Shown piece after piece: positions 44,556 to 53,270 of a stretch of DNA of 64,000 bases. The stretch comes from Capsulimonadaceae bacterium (GTDB lineage Bacteria > Armatimonadota > Armatimonadia > Armatimonadales > Capsulimonadaceae). The stretch covers positions 62,001 through 126,000 of the forward strand of contig JARLGU010000015.1 of NCBI GenBank assembly GCA_031292625.1. Direction: 5' to 3'. Positions within the stretch are counted from its first letter, which is position 1. Every line of letters starts with the position of its first letter. The position numbers were made by a program, and so were the translations under genes. The notes beneath the pieces are model-generated. The model saw only the letters and a program-made list of their open reading frames with translations, was not told where the DNA came from and did not search any database.

Positions 44556-46820
44556 TCAGTTCGCTACGTTCAGCGCATAATAGGCCGGACCGACAAGCGC
44601 GCGACCGCTTGAATCCGGGACATGCGGCGAATCGACGTTTACGAGCGAGTCGAGTCGCAAAGGAAGGTGCTGAAGGCCGTCGCTCGCGCCGCCCCACGAG
44701 TATACCTGCGTGCGCAGCGTGAGATGCACGGCGCGCCAGCCTTCCGTGTCGGTGCGTCCTAGACCAGGTTGGAACGTCTGCTTCGTCGCGTCGAGGTAGC
44801 GCGAGCCCAAACCGCAGTTGTCGACGGTCGATTTAATCCACAGGACGATCTCGGTAGCGTCGTCGGGAATCTGCAAGGTCGCGTGCGGCTTGAGAAGCGT
44901 ATAAAGCCAAGTTGGCGCGATCTTATACGGGTACTCGATTGCGTAGGGAGACGGAGCATCTGGGCCGGCGGGCACGACGTTTGCCGGCGCCGGGGTAGCC
45001 GGAATGTTCATCGGGCATGGAACGATGTCGAAACCGCCCGTATCGGACGCGGTGCGCGGCATCCCGGGAAGGAGGACATACCGGGTTTTGGGCAACTGCG
45101 CAATAATGCGATCCTTTTCGTCAATTAACGAAACCTGCACCGTGGTTTCAGGGTTTCCAGGCACAAAGAGCGTCTTGGTCTCAAACGCATTGAAATCGAC
45201 CGGCACACGCTTTGCTCCTGCTGGCGTGGTGATCTTCAGCGCTCCGTGGAACGGCATGACGAAAGACTGCGCGACGACCTGGAAGCCATCGGTGCGGGGG
45301 TTTAGCGTGACGTCGACCAGATCCGTCGCGGCCGCCCGGATATTGGGTAGATCCGTGACCGGTTCGCCGTTCCAGATTACTTTCACGGGCGCTTCCAACG
45401 ATTGGCCAAGCGGCATTTTATCGAACAGGGCAGCGGTAAATGCTTTTGTGGCGCCGGGCGCGAGGGTGAGCGTCGTAGTCGTCGATCCCAGGGTTAAGAC
45501 GACGCGCGCGGGGACGGATTCGACGTTTGTTACCGTGATCGCCGGCCGGGCAGGAGCCAGAGTCGTGAACGCGACCAGGCCGGCGTGGTAGTCGACCGCT
45601 GCCGCCCGCAGCAAGTTGCGATAGTCCGGGTCCGTCGATGCGACCAGGCGAATCGACGGCGTTGCTTCGGCATCCGTGGCCGTCAACGCGTTGCTCCATG
45701 CTACGACTGCTAAGGATTGGCCCTTCCGGAAAAGGAGACGCCAGTCCGTAGGCGAAGCGCTCGCAAGGCGGTGGGCGAATTGATAGCCGTTTAACGTTGA
45801 AATCAGCTGCTTAGCCGCCGCGCCCGACGGTTTCAGGGAGAAGTCGTTGTGGAGCGTGCCGAAGTTGGCCTCTTGATCGGCGGGATCCTTGCCGTCGTCG
45901 CGCCAGTCATAGAAGATTGTGAGGTCGACCCCCATCGCCATGTTCGCCAGCCACTCGCGCACCAGATAGCGCGCCTGTGCGTCTTCGCTGCAGTTCCACT
46001 TCGCCGTGGTCGCGTAACCCCATTCAGACGCGATGATCGGGCGGATCGGGGCGCCGGGCGGGGTGTACTGGGCGATGATCTTGCTCATGCTGTCATATTG
46101 CGCGGCGACTGTTTCTGGCGCGCTATGGCGATAGGGATGCCACGAGACGGCGTCGATGTATTTTAAGATGCCGCTTTTGAGGACAGTCCGCAAATATGGA
46201 ACGTTGTAACCGGCAAGCCCTGGCGCAAGGATGGTCGCAGACGGGTCGGCCTGACGCATTTCCTTCGCCGCTTCGAGCGCCATTGTGGTGTACTCGTCCG
46301 CGCTTGGCGTAGGCTTCCAGAACGTTACGCCGTCAGGCTCGTTCCAGATCTCCCAGATTACTCCCCGTCCGCGGAAATGCGCGGCCGCGGCCGCGGCGAA
46401 CCTGGCGTAGGCAGCGACGGCCTGCGGCGTGCGCGGCGGCGCGTATGGACCCTTAATTGCGGCATGGGCGACCGCATCCGGGTCGTAGATCGGATTGCCG
46501 TATGTCATCGTGTACAACGGCTTGCAGCCGATGGACGCAAGTTGGGCGGTCATCTTATCCCATGTCGAGAAATCGTAGACGCCAGGCTGCTTTTCGATCT
46601 GATCCCATTTGAAGTCAGTTCGAGCGTAGCCATAGCCGGTGTCGCCCAGGCGCGGCAGAATGCTGTCCGGTATCGGCCGGTAGTGTATATTGACGCCGCA
46701 GCTTTGCGGGATGCCGGGACTGGACAGGCCGTCGGCGCTCAGCGGGGCCGGGAAGCCATATGACAGCGATGCCATCAGGATTGCCGCGAAGGGCAGCGTG
46801 ATTACGCGAAGAAGTTTCAT
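44556..46820 (-). CDS. Secreted clan GH-A glycosidase (GH39/GH5-like) with beta-rich C-terminal domains
   Basis: The 754-residue exported protein has a signal peptide (LLRVITLPFAAILMASLSYG). A TIM barrel follows with acid/base E161 in IWEIWNEPDG and nucleophile E266 in PIIASEWGYA; the spacing fits clan GH-A, most like GH39. Residues about 370-750 are beta-sandwich domains, including a late carbohydrate-binding-like part (PDDATEIVLWIKSTVDNCGL). The start at 46820 gives a compact signal; an ATG at 46832 is possible. The gene follows the DUF1559 prepilin gene by about 175 bp, parallel to the 9.8-13.8 kb locus. Substrate unknown. Confidence 0.83.
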   Translation of the reverse strand: MKLLRVITLPFAAILMASLSYGFPAPLSADGLSSPGIPQSCGVNIHYRPIPDSILPRLGDTGYGYARTDFKWDQIEKQPGVYDFSTWDKMTAQLASIGCKPLYTMTYGNPIYDPDAVAHAAIKGPYAPPRTPQAVAAYARFAAAAAAHFRGRGVIWEIWNEPDGVTFWKPTPSADEYTTMALEAAKEMRQADPSATILAPGLAGYNVPYLRTVLKSGILKYIDAVSWHPYRHSAPETVAAQYDSMSKIIAQYTPPGAPIRPIIASEWGYATTAKWNCSEDAQARYLVREWLANMAMGVDLTIFYDWRDDGKDPADQEANFGTLHNDFSLKPSGAAAKQLISTLNGYQFAHRLASASPTDWRLLFRKGQSLAVVAWSNALTATDAEATPSIRLVASTDPDYRNLLRAAAVDYHAGLVAFTTLAPARPAITVTNVESVPARVVLTLGSTTTTLTLAPGATKAFTAALFDKMPLGQSLEAPVKVIWNGEPVTDLPNIRAAATDLVDVTLNPRTDGFQVVAQSFVMPFHGALKITTPAGAKRVPVDFNAFETKTLFVPGNPETTVQVSLIDEKDRIIAQLPKTRYVLLPGMPRTASDTGGFDIVPCPMNIPATPAPANVVPAGPDAPSPYAIEYPYKIAPTWLYTLLKPHATLQIPDDATEIVLWIKSTVDNCGLGSRYLDATKQTFQPGLGRTDTEGWRAVHLTLRTQVYSWGGASDGLQHLPLRLDSLVNVDSPHVPDSSGRALVGPAYYALNVAN

Positions 46821-46995
46821 ATGTTGTCTCATTCGTTGTTTTGATCTACCGTACCTGCAGCACCTCGACCTTGAGGAGGGCGTCTTCAATCGCGGTTGCA
46901 ACAAGAATGGCGAGTTCGGCCGATTGATCGGGCGTAAAGTGGACGTCTCCTGGTTTCCGTGAGAATCGACCTGATACGTATCCGTGCTATTGTGC

Positions 46996-47913
46996 CTATT
47001 CGATTGCGAACGTGGCAGTATATGGGAAGCTTGAGCACGTAAAACCGACGGCATTGGTACCCTGGTTGCCGCAGCCCGATGGCTGAACAGGACCTGGCGT
47101 TCCCATGATCGTATCGTATCCCGCCGAGACTTTGGTCGGAAGAAGCCATTTCGCGTGGCAGTCCGCCATAAGGTAGTTGCCTCCGGCGTTGTGGACGCCG
47201 GTCGGGCTCCAATAGTAGGAGTTCGTTCCGTTAACCGTGGAAAAGCTCTGCACGCATCCGGACCCTGACGTGTTCTCCAGGCATTCGTTGGCCGGCAGGC
47301 CCATGTTGTACTTTAGACTTTGCGCCGTTTCGGTAGGGGACGTTGCAATCGTGCCGCCGTTGAGTCCTTGCAGATTGTTGTTGCGGTCGTTGCCGTTGCC
47401 CGTTGGGGAATATTGCTTCAACGCATCCATTGCGATTGTCCAGCCCGCTGGGCGCGCTGTCGCAACAAAGCCGCAATTGATGACCTCGAACAGTTCCACC
47501 GTCTGACTCGGGCTGGTCATCTGCGACATTTGGGTCGGAATGGGCAGCGGGACCGCGCTGTAACCGACGAGATTAGCGTTGATCGCATAAGAAAACACGT
47601 CAGCAGGATTGGTGTCGTCTGGACAGACGTATGCGGCGTCGGATTTGACGTATGGGTAGATCTGTCCCGCCCATCCGCTGCCCCAGCCCCAACTATTGTG
47701 ACCGCACGGCACGACTTCGTCGTAGTCCTGTTGGTACTGGGCCATGCCTGCGCCGATCTGCTTTAGGTTTGAGAGACAGGCGGTTTGCCGCGCCTTTTCC
47801 CTCGCCGATGCAAAAACCGGAAATAGAATAGCCGCGAGAATTGCAATAATTGCGATAACAACGAGGAGCTCTATAAGCGTGAAACCATTCCGCTGCATCT
47901 TGACTCGAATCAT
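46996..47913 (-). CDS. DUF1559 prepilin-like protein with H-X9-DC variant motif
   Basis: The 305-residue protein has a type IV prepilin leader and hydrophobic helix ([20 protein letters not shown]), the family segment [20 protein letters not shown] and a [10 protein letters not shown] stretch. Near the C-terminus [17 protein letters not shown] has H-X9-D followed by Cys where DG is usual. The ATG at 47913 follows AGGAGG by 7 nt. It is the second DUF1559 gene in the window and again lies between a type I PBP-fold regulator and a secreted clan-A glycosidase. Confidence 0.92.
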   Translation of the reverse strand: MIRVKMQRNGFTLIELLVVIAIIAILAAILFPVFASAREKARQTACLSNLKQIGAGMAQYQQDYDEVVPCGHNSWGWGSGWAGQIYPYVKSDAAYVCPDDTNPADVFSYAINANLVGYSAVPLPIPTQMSQMTSPSQTVELFEVINCGFVATARPAGWTIAMDALKQYSPTGNGNDRNNNLQGLNGGTIATSPTETAQSLKYNMGLPANECLENTSGSGCVQSFSTVNGTNSYYWSPTGVHNAGGNYLMADCHAKWLLPTKVSAGYDTIMGTPGPVQPSGCGNQGTNAVGFTCSSFPYTATFAIE

Positions 47914-47972
47914 CTTGTGCCTCCTGCCGTAACCCGCTACGGCGTCAACCATTCACTGTTGTCGATTTTAGG

Positions 47973-49178
47973 TTACAACGCCGCCGGAGCGCCTATCGCC
48001 GACTTCGCTGGCTCGACGTGCGATCTGTCGGTGGATGCGCGCGCGACGAGGTGCGGACGAACACGGATCTGCGTCCCCACATGCTGTCCTCGCACCGTTG
48101 CGACAAGCAGGCGGATCGCTTCTTCGGACATCGCTTCCCAGGGCGGCTGCAAACTCGTCAAGCCGCAGCCGCGCGCTTCCTCAAGGTTGTCAAAGCCGAC
48201 GATCACGTAGTCCAAGCCTGGCTTAAGCCCAAATTGACTTGCAGCCTCAATATAACCGATCGCGGCGGCATCGTTCATTGCGACGATCGCTTCGGGCGCG
48301 CCTTGTTCGCGAATCAGCTTAATACAGGGCTCGATCACCGCATCAACGGTCATGCGATAGGTGACGCGACCGAGTTGATCGACAGAAGGGGCATCGTCCC
48401 ATGCCGGATAGAACGCGAGGGCGTTGGAAGCGAGATCGGCCTCCGCGACGGCTTGGCGCAAACCGGTCGCACGGGCTCTGCCCCACGACGAACGGAACGG
48501 GGCGAGAAACGTAATCTTCTTAAAGCCTTTATCGATCAGGTGACGGCCTGCCTGGTAGCCTGCAAACGTATTGTCATAAAAGACGTGCGGAATAATCCCG
48601 GGAAGCTCGACCGACGTCAGGCAAACGACCGGCTTCTTTGCATCGCGTGCAGCCTTGACCAGATCGTCAGGCGTTTCGAGGTTCTTAGCGACCCCGACCA
48701 GCACCACGCCTTCGGTCGCTTCCCAGTCTATGCGGGAAACGGTGGTAGTAAACGGCTCCCAGTCAACTCCGGCCATTTGCCGGCTGTAGAAAGCCGCCGT
48801 TGCCTCGAACTCGCCGCACGCTCGCTCAAGCGACGTCACGAGCGCGGATATTCCCACATCGGTTCCGGATGGAGTGTCGGGCGGGCGCAGCCCGGCGACG
48901 ATCGCCAGGCGCATGGATGAAGCGGCCCGCGCAATAGGATCGGAAATCGTCGGAGAATCGATCACGAATGTCCCGCGTCCTGGAACCGAGCGGACAATCT
49001 CGGCGGTTGCCATCGATCGGATCGCCTGATGAACGGTCCCGACAGCCACGGCATATTCGGACGCCAACGTTTGGCAACTTGGCAACGCGGCGCCGACTGG
49101 CCAGTCGCCGCGACGAATGCGGTCGCGGAGTCTGTGCTCAACTTCTTGATAGGCTGTCCGGCTTAACTTCGGTCTCAT
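47973..49178 (-). CDS. GntR-type HTH / LacI-type sensor transcriptional regulator
   Basis: The 401-residue protein has an N-terminal GntR winged helix (YQEVEHRLRDRIRRGDWPVG, then LPSCQTLASEYAVAVGTVHQ), as in AraR-type regulators. A LacI-like ligand domain follows (HVFYDNTFAGYQAGRHLIDK and VIVGFDNLEEARGCGLTSL). An upstream in-frame ATG at 49217 overlaps the promoter -10 box, so translation should start at 49178, downstream of the transcription start. It probably represses its own operon through the adjacent palindrome and releases it on binding a sugar. Confidence 0.92.
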   Translation of the reverse strand: MRPKLSRTAYQEVEHRLRDRIRRGDWPVGAALPSCQTLASEYAVAVGTVHQAIRSMATAEIVRSVPGRGTFVIDSPTISDPIARAASSMRLAIVAGLRPPDTPSGTDVGISALVTSLERACGEFEATAAFYSRQMAGVDWEPFTTTVSRIDWEATEGVVLVGVAKNLETPDDLVKAARDAKKPVVCLTSVELPGIIPHVFYDNTFAGYQAGRHLIDKGFKKITFLAPFRSSWGRARATGLRQAVAEADLASNALAFYPAWDDAPSVDQLGRVTYRMTVDAVIEPCIKLIREQGAPEAIVAMNDAAAIGYIEAASQFGLKPGLDYVIVGFDNLEEARGCGLTSLQPPWEAMSEEAIRLLVATVRGQHVGTQIRVRPHLVARASTDRSHVEPAKSAIGAPAAL

Positions 49179-49195
49179 TGGTTGTCGTGAATGAC

Positions 49196-49213
49196 CATTC
49201 AGATTACTGAATG
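49196..49213. promoter_or_regulatory. Palindromic operator at the GntR/LacI promoter
   Basis: CATTCAG (49196-49202) and CTGAATG (49207-49213) form a perfect 7-bp inverted repeat with a 4-bp centre. It lies just downstream of the -10 box, over the expected transcription start, the usual site of an autorepressor operator. Confidence 0.65.
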
Positions 49214-49215
49214 CC

Positions 49216-49244
49216 ATTGTACACTGTCCCGTTTGATCTGTCAA
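49216..49244 (-). promoter_or_regulatory. Sigma-70 promoter of the GntR/LacI regulator
   Basis: On the minus strand TTGACA (49244-49239) and TACAAT (49221-49216) are separated by 17 bp. It rules out the ATG at 49217 as start codon, since that codon lies inside the -10 box. Confidence 0.8.
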
Positions 49245-49246
49245 GC

Positions 49247-49276
49247 GAAATTCGACTGAGTGAAATTCGACTGAGT
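49247..49276. repeat. 15-bp tandem direct repeat upstream of the regulator promoter
   Basis: GAAATTCGACTGAGT occurs twice head to tail (49247-49261 and 49262-49276), with a partial third copy (GAAAA) following. It lies just upstream of the -35 box and could be an activator site or a recent local duplication. Confidence 0.7.
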
Positions 49277-49454
49277 GAAAATGCGCGTATAAGATGTTAA
49301 TGAAGCCGCTGGAACGTCGCGTCCGTTTGACGTTCTCTCAACGCAACATCCGTGCCACGCCAAGCTCGCGGCGTCACACGCTGCCGGGGCATGACTCTCG
49401 CGAGTTAGCCTTTGCGGAGGGCCTGGAAGGAGCTGACGGGATACGAGACGGACG

Positions 49455-50459
49455 CTATGATCCTTTTGTAGGGTCGCGCTGGCAGGTTCGCAAGGGGATC
49501 GCCACGTTGAAAGTGTGCATGCGTCTCTGATTTGTGTCGGGATCGCAGGCGCAGAACAATACGCGAGGCACGCCGTCTTCGAGATAGATTTGAGGGCGCT
49601 CGAGGTAGGCAACGGGTTCCACGCGGCCATCGGCCCAAGTTAGCTCCTTACGAAACGCGAGCGGGTGATCGCTCGGAAGCCAGTTTATGCCGTCGGACGA
49701 TTCCATGAACGCGATGGTGTGAGGCTCATCCTTCGTGTAGTCGCCGTGGAAATCCTTGACCAGACAATAGATCCTGTCCGCCTCCCGCCAGATAAAGGCA
49801 TCTTCCACCGACCAGGATCGGTTTGGGACGGCGATGACTGGGGTAGGGTGTTTGACGAATGGTCCGAGCGGGCTCTCGGCAAAGGCTGCGCCGTATACGA
49901 CTCCGGCGCCTTGCGGCATCGGCCCGTCGCCGACCCCTTTGTACAGCATCAGAAAGCGGCCGTCGCGAAGGCGCGTGCATGTCGGGTTGCTGGTCATCAG
50001 GCTGTCCCACGCGCCGGACGCGACGTCAATCAGCGGCTTGTCGAAGCGCGTCCAAGGTCCGGCGGGGTGATCCGCAACGGCGACGCCGATCCGCTGGTTG
50101 TTGCGGTGGGACCAGAACGTCCCATCGCCCCAGTTCCCCATGTAGTAGAGATAGAACTTGCCATCGACCGGGATAATGCTGGGGTTGTGCGTGCAGTCCC
50201 GATCCCAGCGATCGCCTCCCGCCCCGGGCAAGGCGACGCCTTGGTACGCGTATGGTCCGGCCGGCTGGCTGGCGACGGCGTGGCAGATCTCCGAACGCGT
50301 TACCCATCCGTCCATGCCGAGGTCTTGCGGCCATCGGGAAAGGAGCAAATGGTACAGCCCATCGTTCGCGCGCGCCATTGAGCCGCACCAGACATAATAG
50401 CCGGGCATCTCAAAAATGTTCTCTTGCGTTATCGGGAGCATGAGGTCGGAAAACTTCAT
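49455..50459 (-). CDS. GH43/GH117-like five-bladed propeller glycosidase
   Basis: The 334-residue protein has beta-propeller repeats: ARANDGLYHLLLSRWPQDLG, RDCTHNPSIIPVDGKFYLYY, the SNPTCTRLRDGRFLMLYKG blade and SWSVEDAFIWREADRIYCLV. This pattern matches the glycosidase clan that includes GH43, GH32, GH68 and GH117. No signal peptide is evident, so it may be cytosolic. The catalytic acids cannot be assigned with certainty. It is about 275 bp upstream of the GntR/LacI gene on the same strand but ahead of that gene's promoter, so the two are probably separate units of one catabolic locus. Confidence 0.72.
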   Translation of the reverse strand: MKFSDLMLPITQENIFEMPGYYVWCGSMARANDGLYHLLLSRWPQDLGMDGWVTRSEICHAVASQPAGPYAYQGVALPGAGGDRWDRDCTHNPSIIPVDGKFYLYYMGNWGDGTFWSHRNNQRIGVAVADHPAGPWTRFDKPLIDVASGAWDSLMTSNPTCTRLRDGRFLMLYKGVGDGPMPQGAGVVYGAAFAESPLGPFVKHPTPVIAVPNRSWSVEDAFIWREADRIYCLVKDFHGDYTKDEPHTIAFMESSDGINWLPSDHPLAFRKELTWADGRVEPVAYLERPQIYLEDGVPRVLFCACDPDTNQRRMHTFNVAIPLRTCQRDPTKGS

Positions 50460-50603
50460 GGGTAATCACGTGGGCGTCGGATTGGCAATATGGCCGCCGT
50501 CCCTACGTGTAGATTTAGCCATCGGCATCGAGTTTTCCTGATTGCGCTTGCGGAAACGTTCGAGACGGCCCATGGATTGGGCGAAAGCGCACCTGGGAAG
50601 ATC

Positions 50604-50609
50604 TATAAT
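50604..50609 (+). promoter_or_regulatory. -10 box next to the sensor protein start
   Basis: TATAAT ends 5 nt before the ATG at 50615. With no room for a ribosome-binding site, the transcript is likely leaderless. A strong -35 is not seen. Confidence 0.55.
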
Positions 50610-50614
50610 AGATC

Positions 50615-51445
50615 ATGAAATCGCTCGTTGTGGTTGGAGTGCATGATTACGGCTTTTTCGATCGGTGCCTGGCGGCAATCAAGCTCCGAGCCGCTAAGAT
50701 GCGCGTCGATGTAACGTGTGAGATCGTTACGGCGGACGACGACATTTCGACAATTCAGAATAGGCCTGTCTCTCCTGGAACGGCGTTCTTCTTTTTCGGG
50801 CCGCGCTTTGCTTCGGCGGCGAAAGCGCTGCACGCGCGCGGACTACACGTTGTCGTAATGGGCACCCCGCCGCTCGACGAGGATCCTGGCATTCCAATCG
50901 TCCATGGGGACCACGAAAAGGGAGGCTATCTCGCGGCGCGGCACTTAATCGAATTAGGGCATCGGCGCATTGCCTACGCAAACTATTATCCGGACGTCAC
51001 GCCGAATCATCCTCGCTGGCTCGGATTTCAGCGCGCGGCGTACGAAGAGCGGCTCAGGGCGGGCCGGGTGAGCGGCAGTTTCATCGAGCAGAGCCGCGTC
51101 GAGGCTTGGATTGGCGATCCCAGTTCGGCAAGGTCGTTTCTCATGACGGAAGAAGCGCCAACTGGAATTGCCGCCTGGAACGATTTCGAGGCCGTCCGTT
51201 TGCTGACTGTTTTCAATCAGGCGGGCATCTCCGTGCCGGGGGACGTTTCTCTCCTTGGCTACGACGCGCTTCCTCAAGCGGAACTCTGCGATCCTCCCCT
51301 AACTACGATCGATGCGGGCATTGACGAGCAGGTCGATGCAGCCCTCTATCTTCTTGATCATCCGTCCTACGAGGTCGACTCGTCGTACGTCGTCGCGGTG
51401 CCGTCGCTCATTCGACGTGGTTCCACCGGTCCTCCGCGGTCGTGA
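50615..51445 (+). CDS. LacI/GalR ligand-binding domain protein without HTH
   Basis: The 276-residue protein is a type I periplasmic-binding-fold sensor domain: VHGDHEKGGYLAARHLIELG and TGIAAWNDFEAVRLLTVF, ending VAVPSLIRRGST as in LacI regulators. It has no DNA-binding helix-turn-helix. The upstream bases carry no helix-turn-helix coding sequence, and the ATG lies 5 nt after a TATAAT box, so truncation of the annotation is unlikely. There is no signal peptide, so it stays in the cytosol. It may bind sugar and act on another regulator, or be a decayed regulator. PurF follows by about 100 bp. Confidence 0.8.
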   Translation: MKSLVVVGVHDYGFFDRCLAAIKLRAAKMRVDVTCEIVTADDDISTIQNRPVSPGTAFFFFGPRFASAAKALHARGLHVVVMGTPPLDEDPGIPIVHGDHEKGGYLAARHLIELGHRRIAYANYYPDVTPNHPRWLGFQRAAYEERLRAGRVSGSFIEQSRVEAWIGDPSSARSFLMTEEAPTGIAAWNDFEAVRLLTVFNQAGISVPGDVSLLGYDALPQAELCDPPLTTIDAGIDEQVDAALYLLDHPSYEVDSSYVVAVPSLIRRGSTGPPRS

Positions 51446-51519
51446 GATCGGCCTTGGCCGCGCATCCGCGCGTGCAGCGCGAACGTCCCGCCGCACGACG
51501 CCACTCTGGCGATTCAAGG

Positions 51520-51525
51520 TATAAT
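51520..51525 (+). promoter_or_regulatory. -10 box and RBS before purF
   Basis: TATAAT (51520-51525) is followed by GGAGGG (51531-51536), 7 nt before a TTG (51544) and 13 nt before an ATG (51550). The spacing favours the TTG as start codon. Confidence 0.55.
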
Positions 51526-51543
51526 CAATCGGAGGGCGCTGCA

Positions 51544-53154
51544 TTGAGCATGACAGAAGACGGAGCCCGGCTGATGGACATCCACGCCGGAAAACCGGCC
51601 GCCGCGAATGACTTGCAAGCAAGTGTCATCGACGGACAGGGTAAGAGCGGATACGAGGAAGACGATTCGCCTAAGGAAGAGTGCGGCATCTTCGGCCTTT
51701 ACGCGCCTGGCGTGGAGGTGGCTCGCCTCACATATTTCGGCCTCTTTGCGCTTCAGCATCGTGGACAGGAGTCCGCTGGCATTGCGGTCTCCGATGGCAA
51801 TACGATCCGCATGCACAAGGATATGGGCTTGGTCGCTCATATCTTCAACGAAGATACCCTCGCGAAGCTTCCCGGCCATATTGCCATTGGCCACACGCGC
51901 TATTCAACCACCGGCAGCAGCGTCTTGCGTAATGCTCAGCCTCTCCATTGCGTCTGGGGCGGCGGAAACCTTGCGGTCGGCCACAATGGCAACCTGATTA
52001 ATGCGGGGGAATTGCGTTGCGAGCTGGAGGCCCAGGGCGTGCCTTTTGAGACGAGCAATGACAGCGAAGTAATTGCCCGGCTCATCGCATCGCAGGCCAC
52101 ATCGAGCCTCGATGAAGCCGTCGCACGCACAATGGCGCGCATTAAAGGCGCGTACTCCCTTGTTATTCTCAGTGAAGATACCCTCATAGGCGTCCGCGAT
52201 CCGTATGGCGTTCGGCCGCTGTGCGTTGGGCAGCTTGCGGGCGGTCACTACGTTTTGGCCTCTGAAACCTGTGCGCTGAACACGGTTGGCGCTGAGTTCA
52301 TTCGTGAACTCGCGCCGGGCGAAATCGTTACCATCGACAAGGACGGCTTGCGGGCCAGGCATGGTCAGCCCATGGCGCGCCATGCGATGTGCATGTTCGA
52401 GTTCATCTATTTTGCACGTCCTGACACCTCCCTTTATGGCCGCGAGTTGCATCAAGTTCGACGGCGAATGGGGCGTGAACTGGCTCGGGAGCATCCGATT
52501 CGCGGAGAATTTGCGGATGTTGTAATCCCGATCCCCGACACTGGCATTCCCGCCGCAATCGGCTTCGCGGAGCAGAGCGGCATTCCCTACGGCGAAGGCG
52601 TCATCAAGAATCGTTACATTCAGCGCACGTTTATTCAACCCGATCAGCGCATGCGGGAGCTTGGCGTCCGCATGAAGCTCATGCCGATCAAGGAGGCACT
52701 CACCGGAAAGCGCGTCGTGATGGTCGATGACAGTATCGTGCGCGGAACGACAACGAGTCAGATCGTGCGAATGCTGTTCGAGGCAGGGGCTTCGGAGGTG
52801 CACGTGCGGATTACGGCGCCGCCGATCAAGTTTCCTTGCTTTTACGGCATCGACATGGCCGACCAGGATCAGCTTGTCGCCGCTCACCAGTCGGTTGAGG
52901 ACATCCGGGCAACGATCGGGGCGACGACACTGGGCTACCTTTCGATCGATGGTCTAAGCCGGGCAATCGGTCTCAACCGCGACCAATTCTGTCTTGCCTG
53001 TTTCAACGGACTTTACCCGATCGAGATTCCCGATCGGCTAAAGGTTTCAAAGTTCGCGCTCGAGCTCCCGGTTTCTGCACCGGCGCTTGCCGCGAAGGCG
53101 GGCGCGAAATCGCCGATCTGGAGGGAGACGGTTCCGGCGGAAAGCGTCCCTTAA
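51544..53154 (+). CDS. purF: Amidophosphoribosyltransferase
   Basis: The 536-residue enzyme makes phosphoribosylamine from PRPP and glutamine, the first step of purine synthesis. The Ntn nucleophile C47 begins CGIFGLYAPG, exposed after a propeptide of about 46 residues, long for the family. The PRPP-binding loop is VVMVDDSIVRGTT. Iron-sulfur ligand contexts MCMFEFIYFARPD, CFYGID and CLACFNG match the Bacillus-type 4Fe-4S enzyme. TTG 51544 has the best spacing from GGAGGG; ATG 51550 is an alternative. A longer frame upstream overlaps the sensor gene and is unlikely. Confidence 0.96.
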   Translation: MSMTEDGARLMDIHAGKPAAANDLQASVIDGQGKSGYEEDDSPKEECGIFGLYAPGVEVARLTYFGLFALQHRGQESAGIAVSDGNTIRMHKDMGLVAHIFNEDTLAKLPGHIAIGHTRYSTTGSSVLRNAQPLHCVWGGGNLAVGHNGNLINAGELRCELEAQGVPFETSNDSEVIARLIASQATSSLDEAVARTMARIKGAYSLVILSEDTLIGVRDPYGVRPLCVGQLAGGHYVLASETCALNTVGAEFIRELAPGEIVTIDKDGLRARHGQPMARHAMCMFEFIYFARPDTSLYGRELHQVRRRMGRELAREHPIRGEFADVVIPIPDTGIPAAIGFAEQSGIPYGEGVIKNRYIQRTFIQPDQRMRELGVRMKLMPIKEALTGKRVVMVDDSIVRGTTTSQIVRMLFEAGASEVHVRITAPPIKFPCFYGIDMADQDQLVAAHQSVEDIRATIGATTLGYLSIDGLSRAIGLNRDQFCLACFNGLYPIEIPDRLKVSKFALELPVSAPALAAKAGAKSPIWRETVPAESVP

Positions 53155-53270
53155 GGGCGGGGCGCTCGGCCGTTCAAGCTTTCGTGACCTTTGCGCTCGC
53201 GGGCTGCTTCTGGACCAATATGCCATAGGTCCGCGTCACCGTTCGGGCGCCATATGCCCGCTAACTCCTC

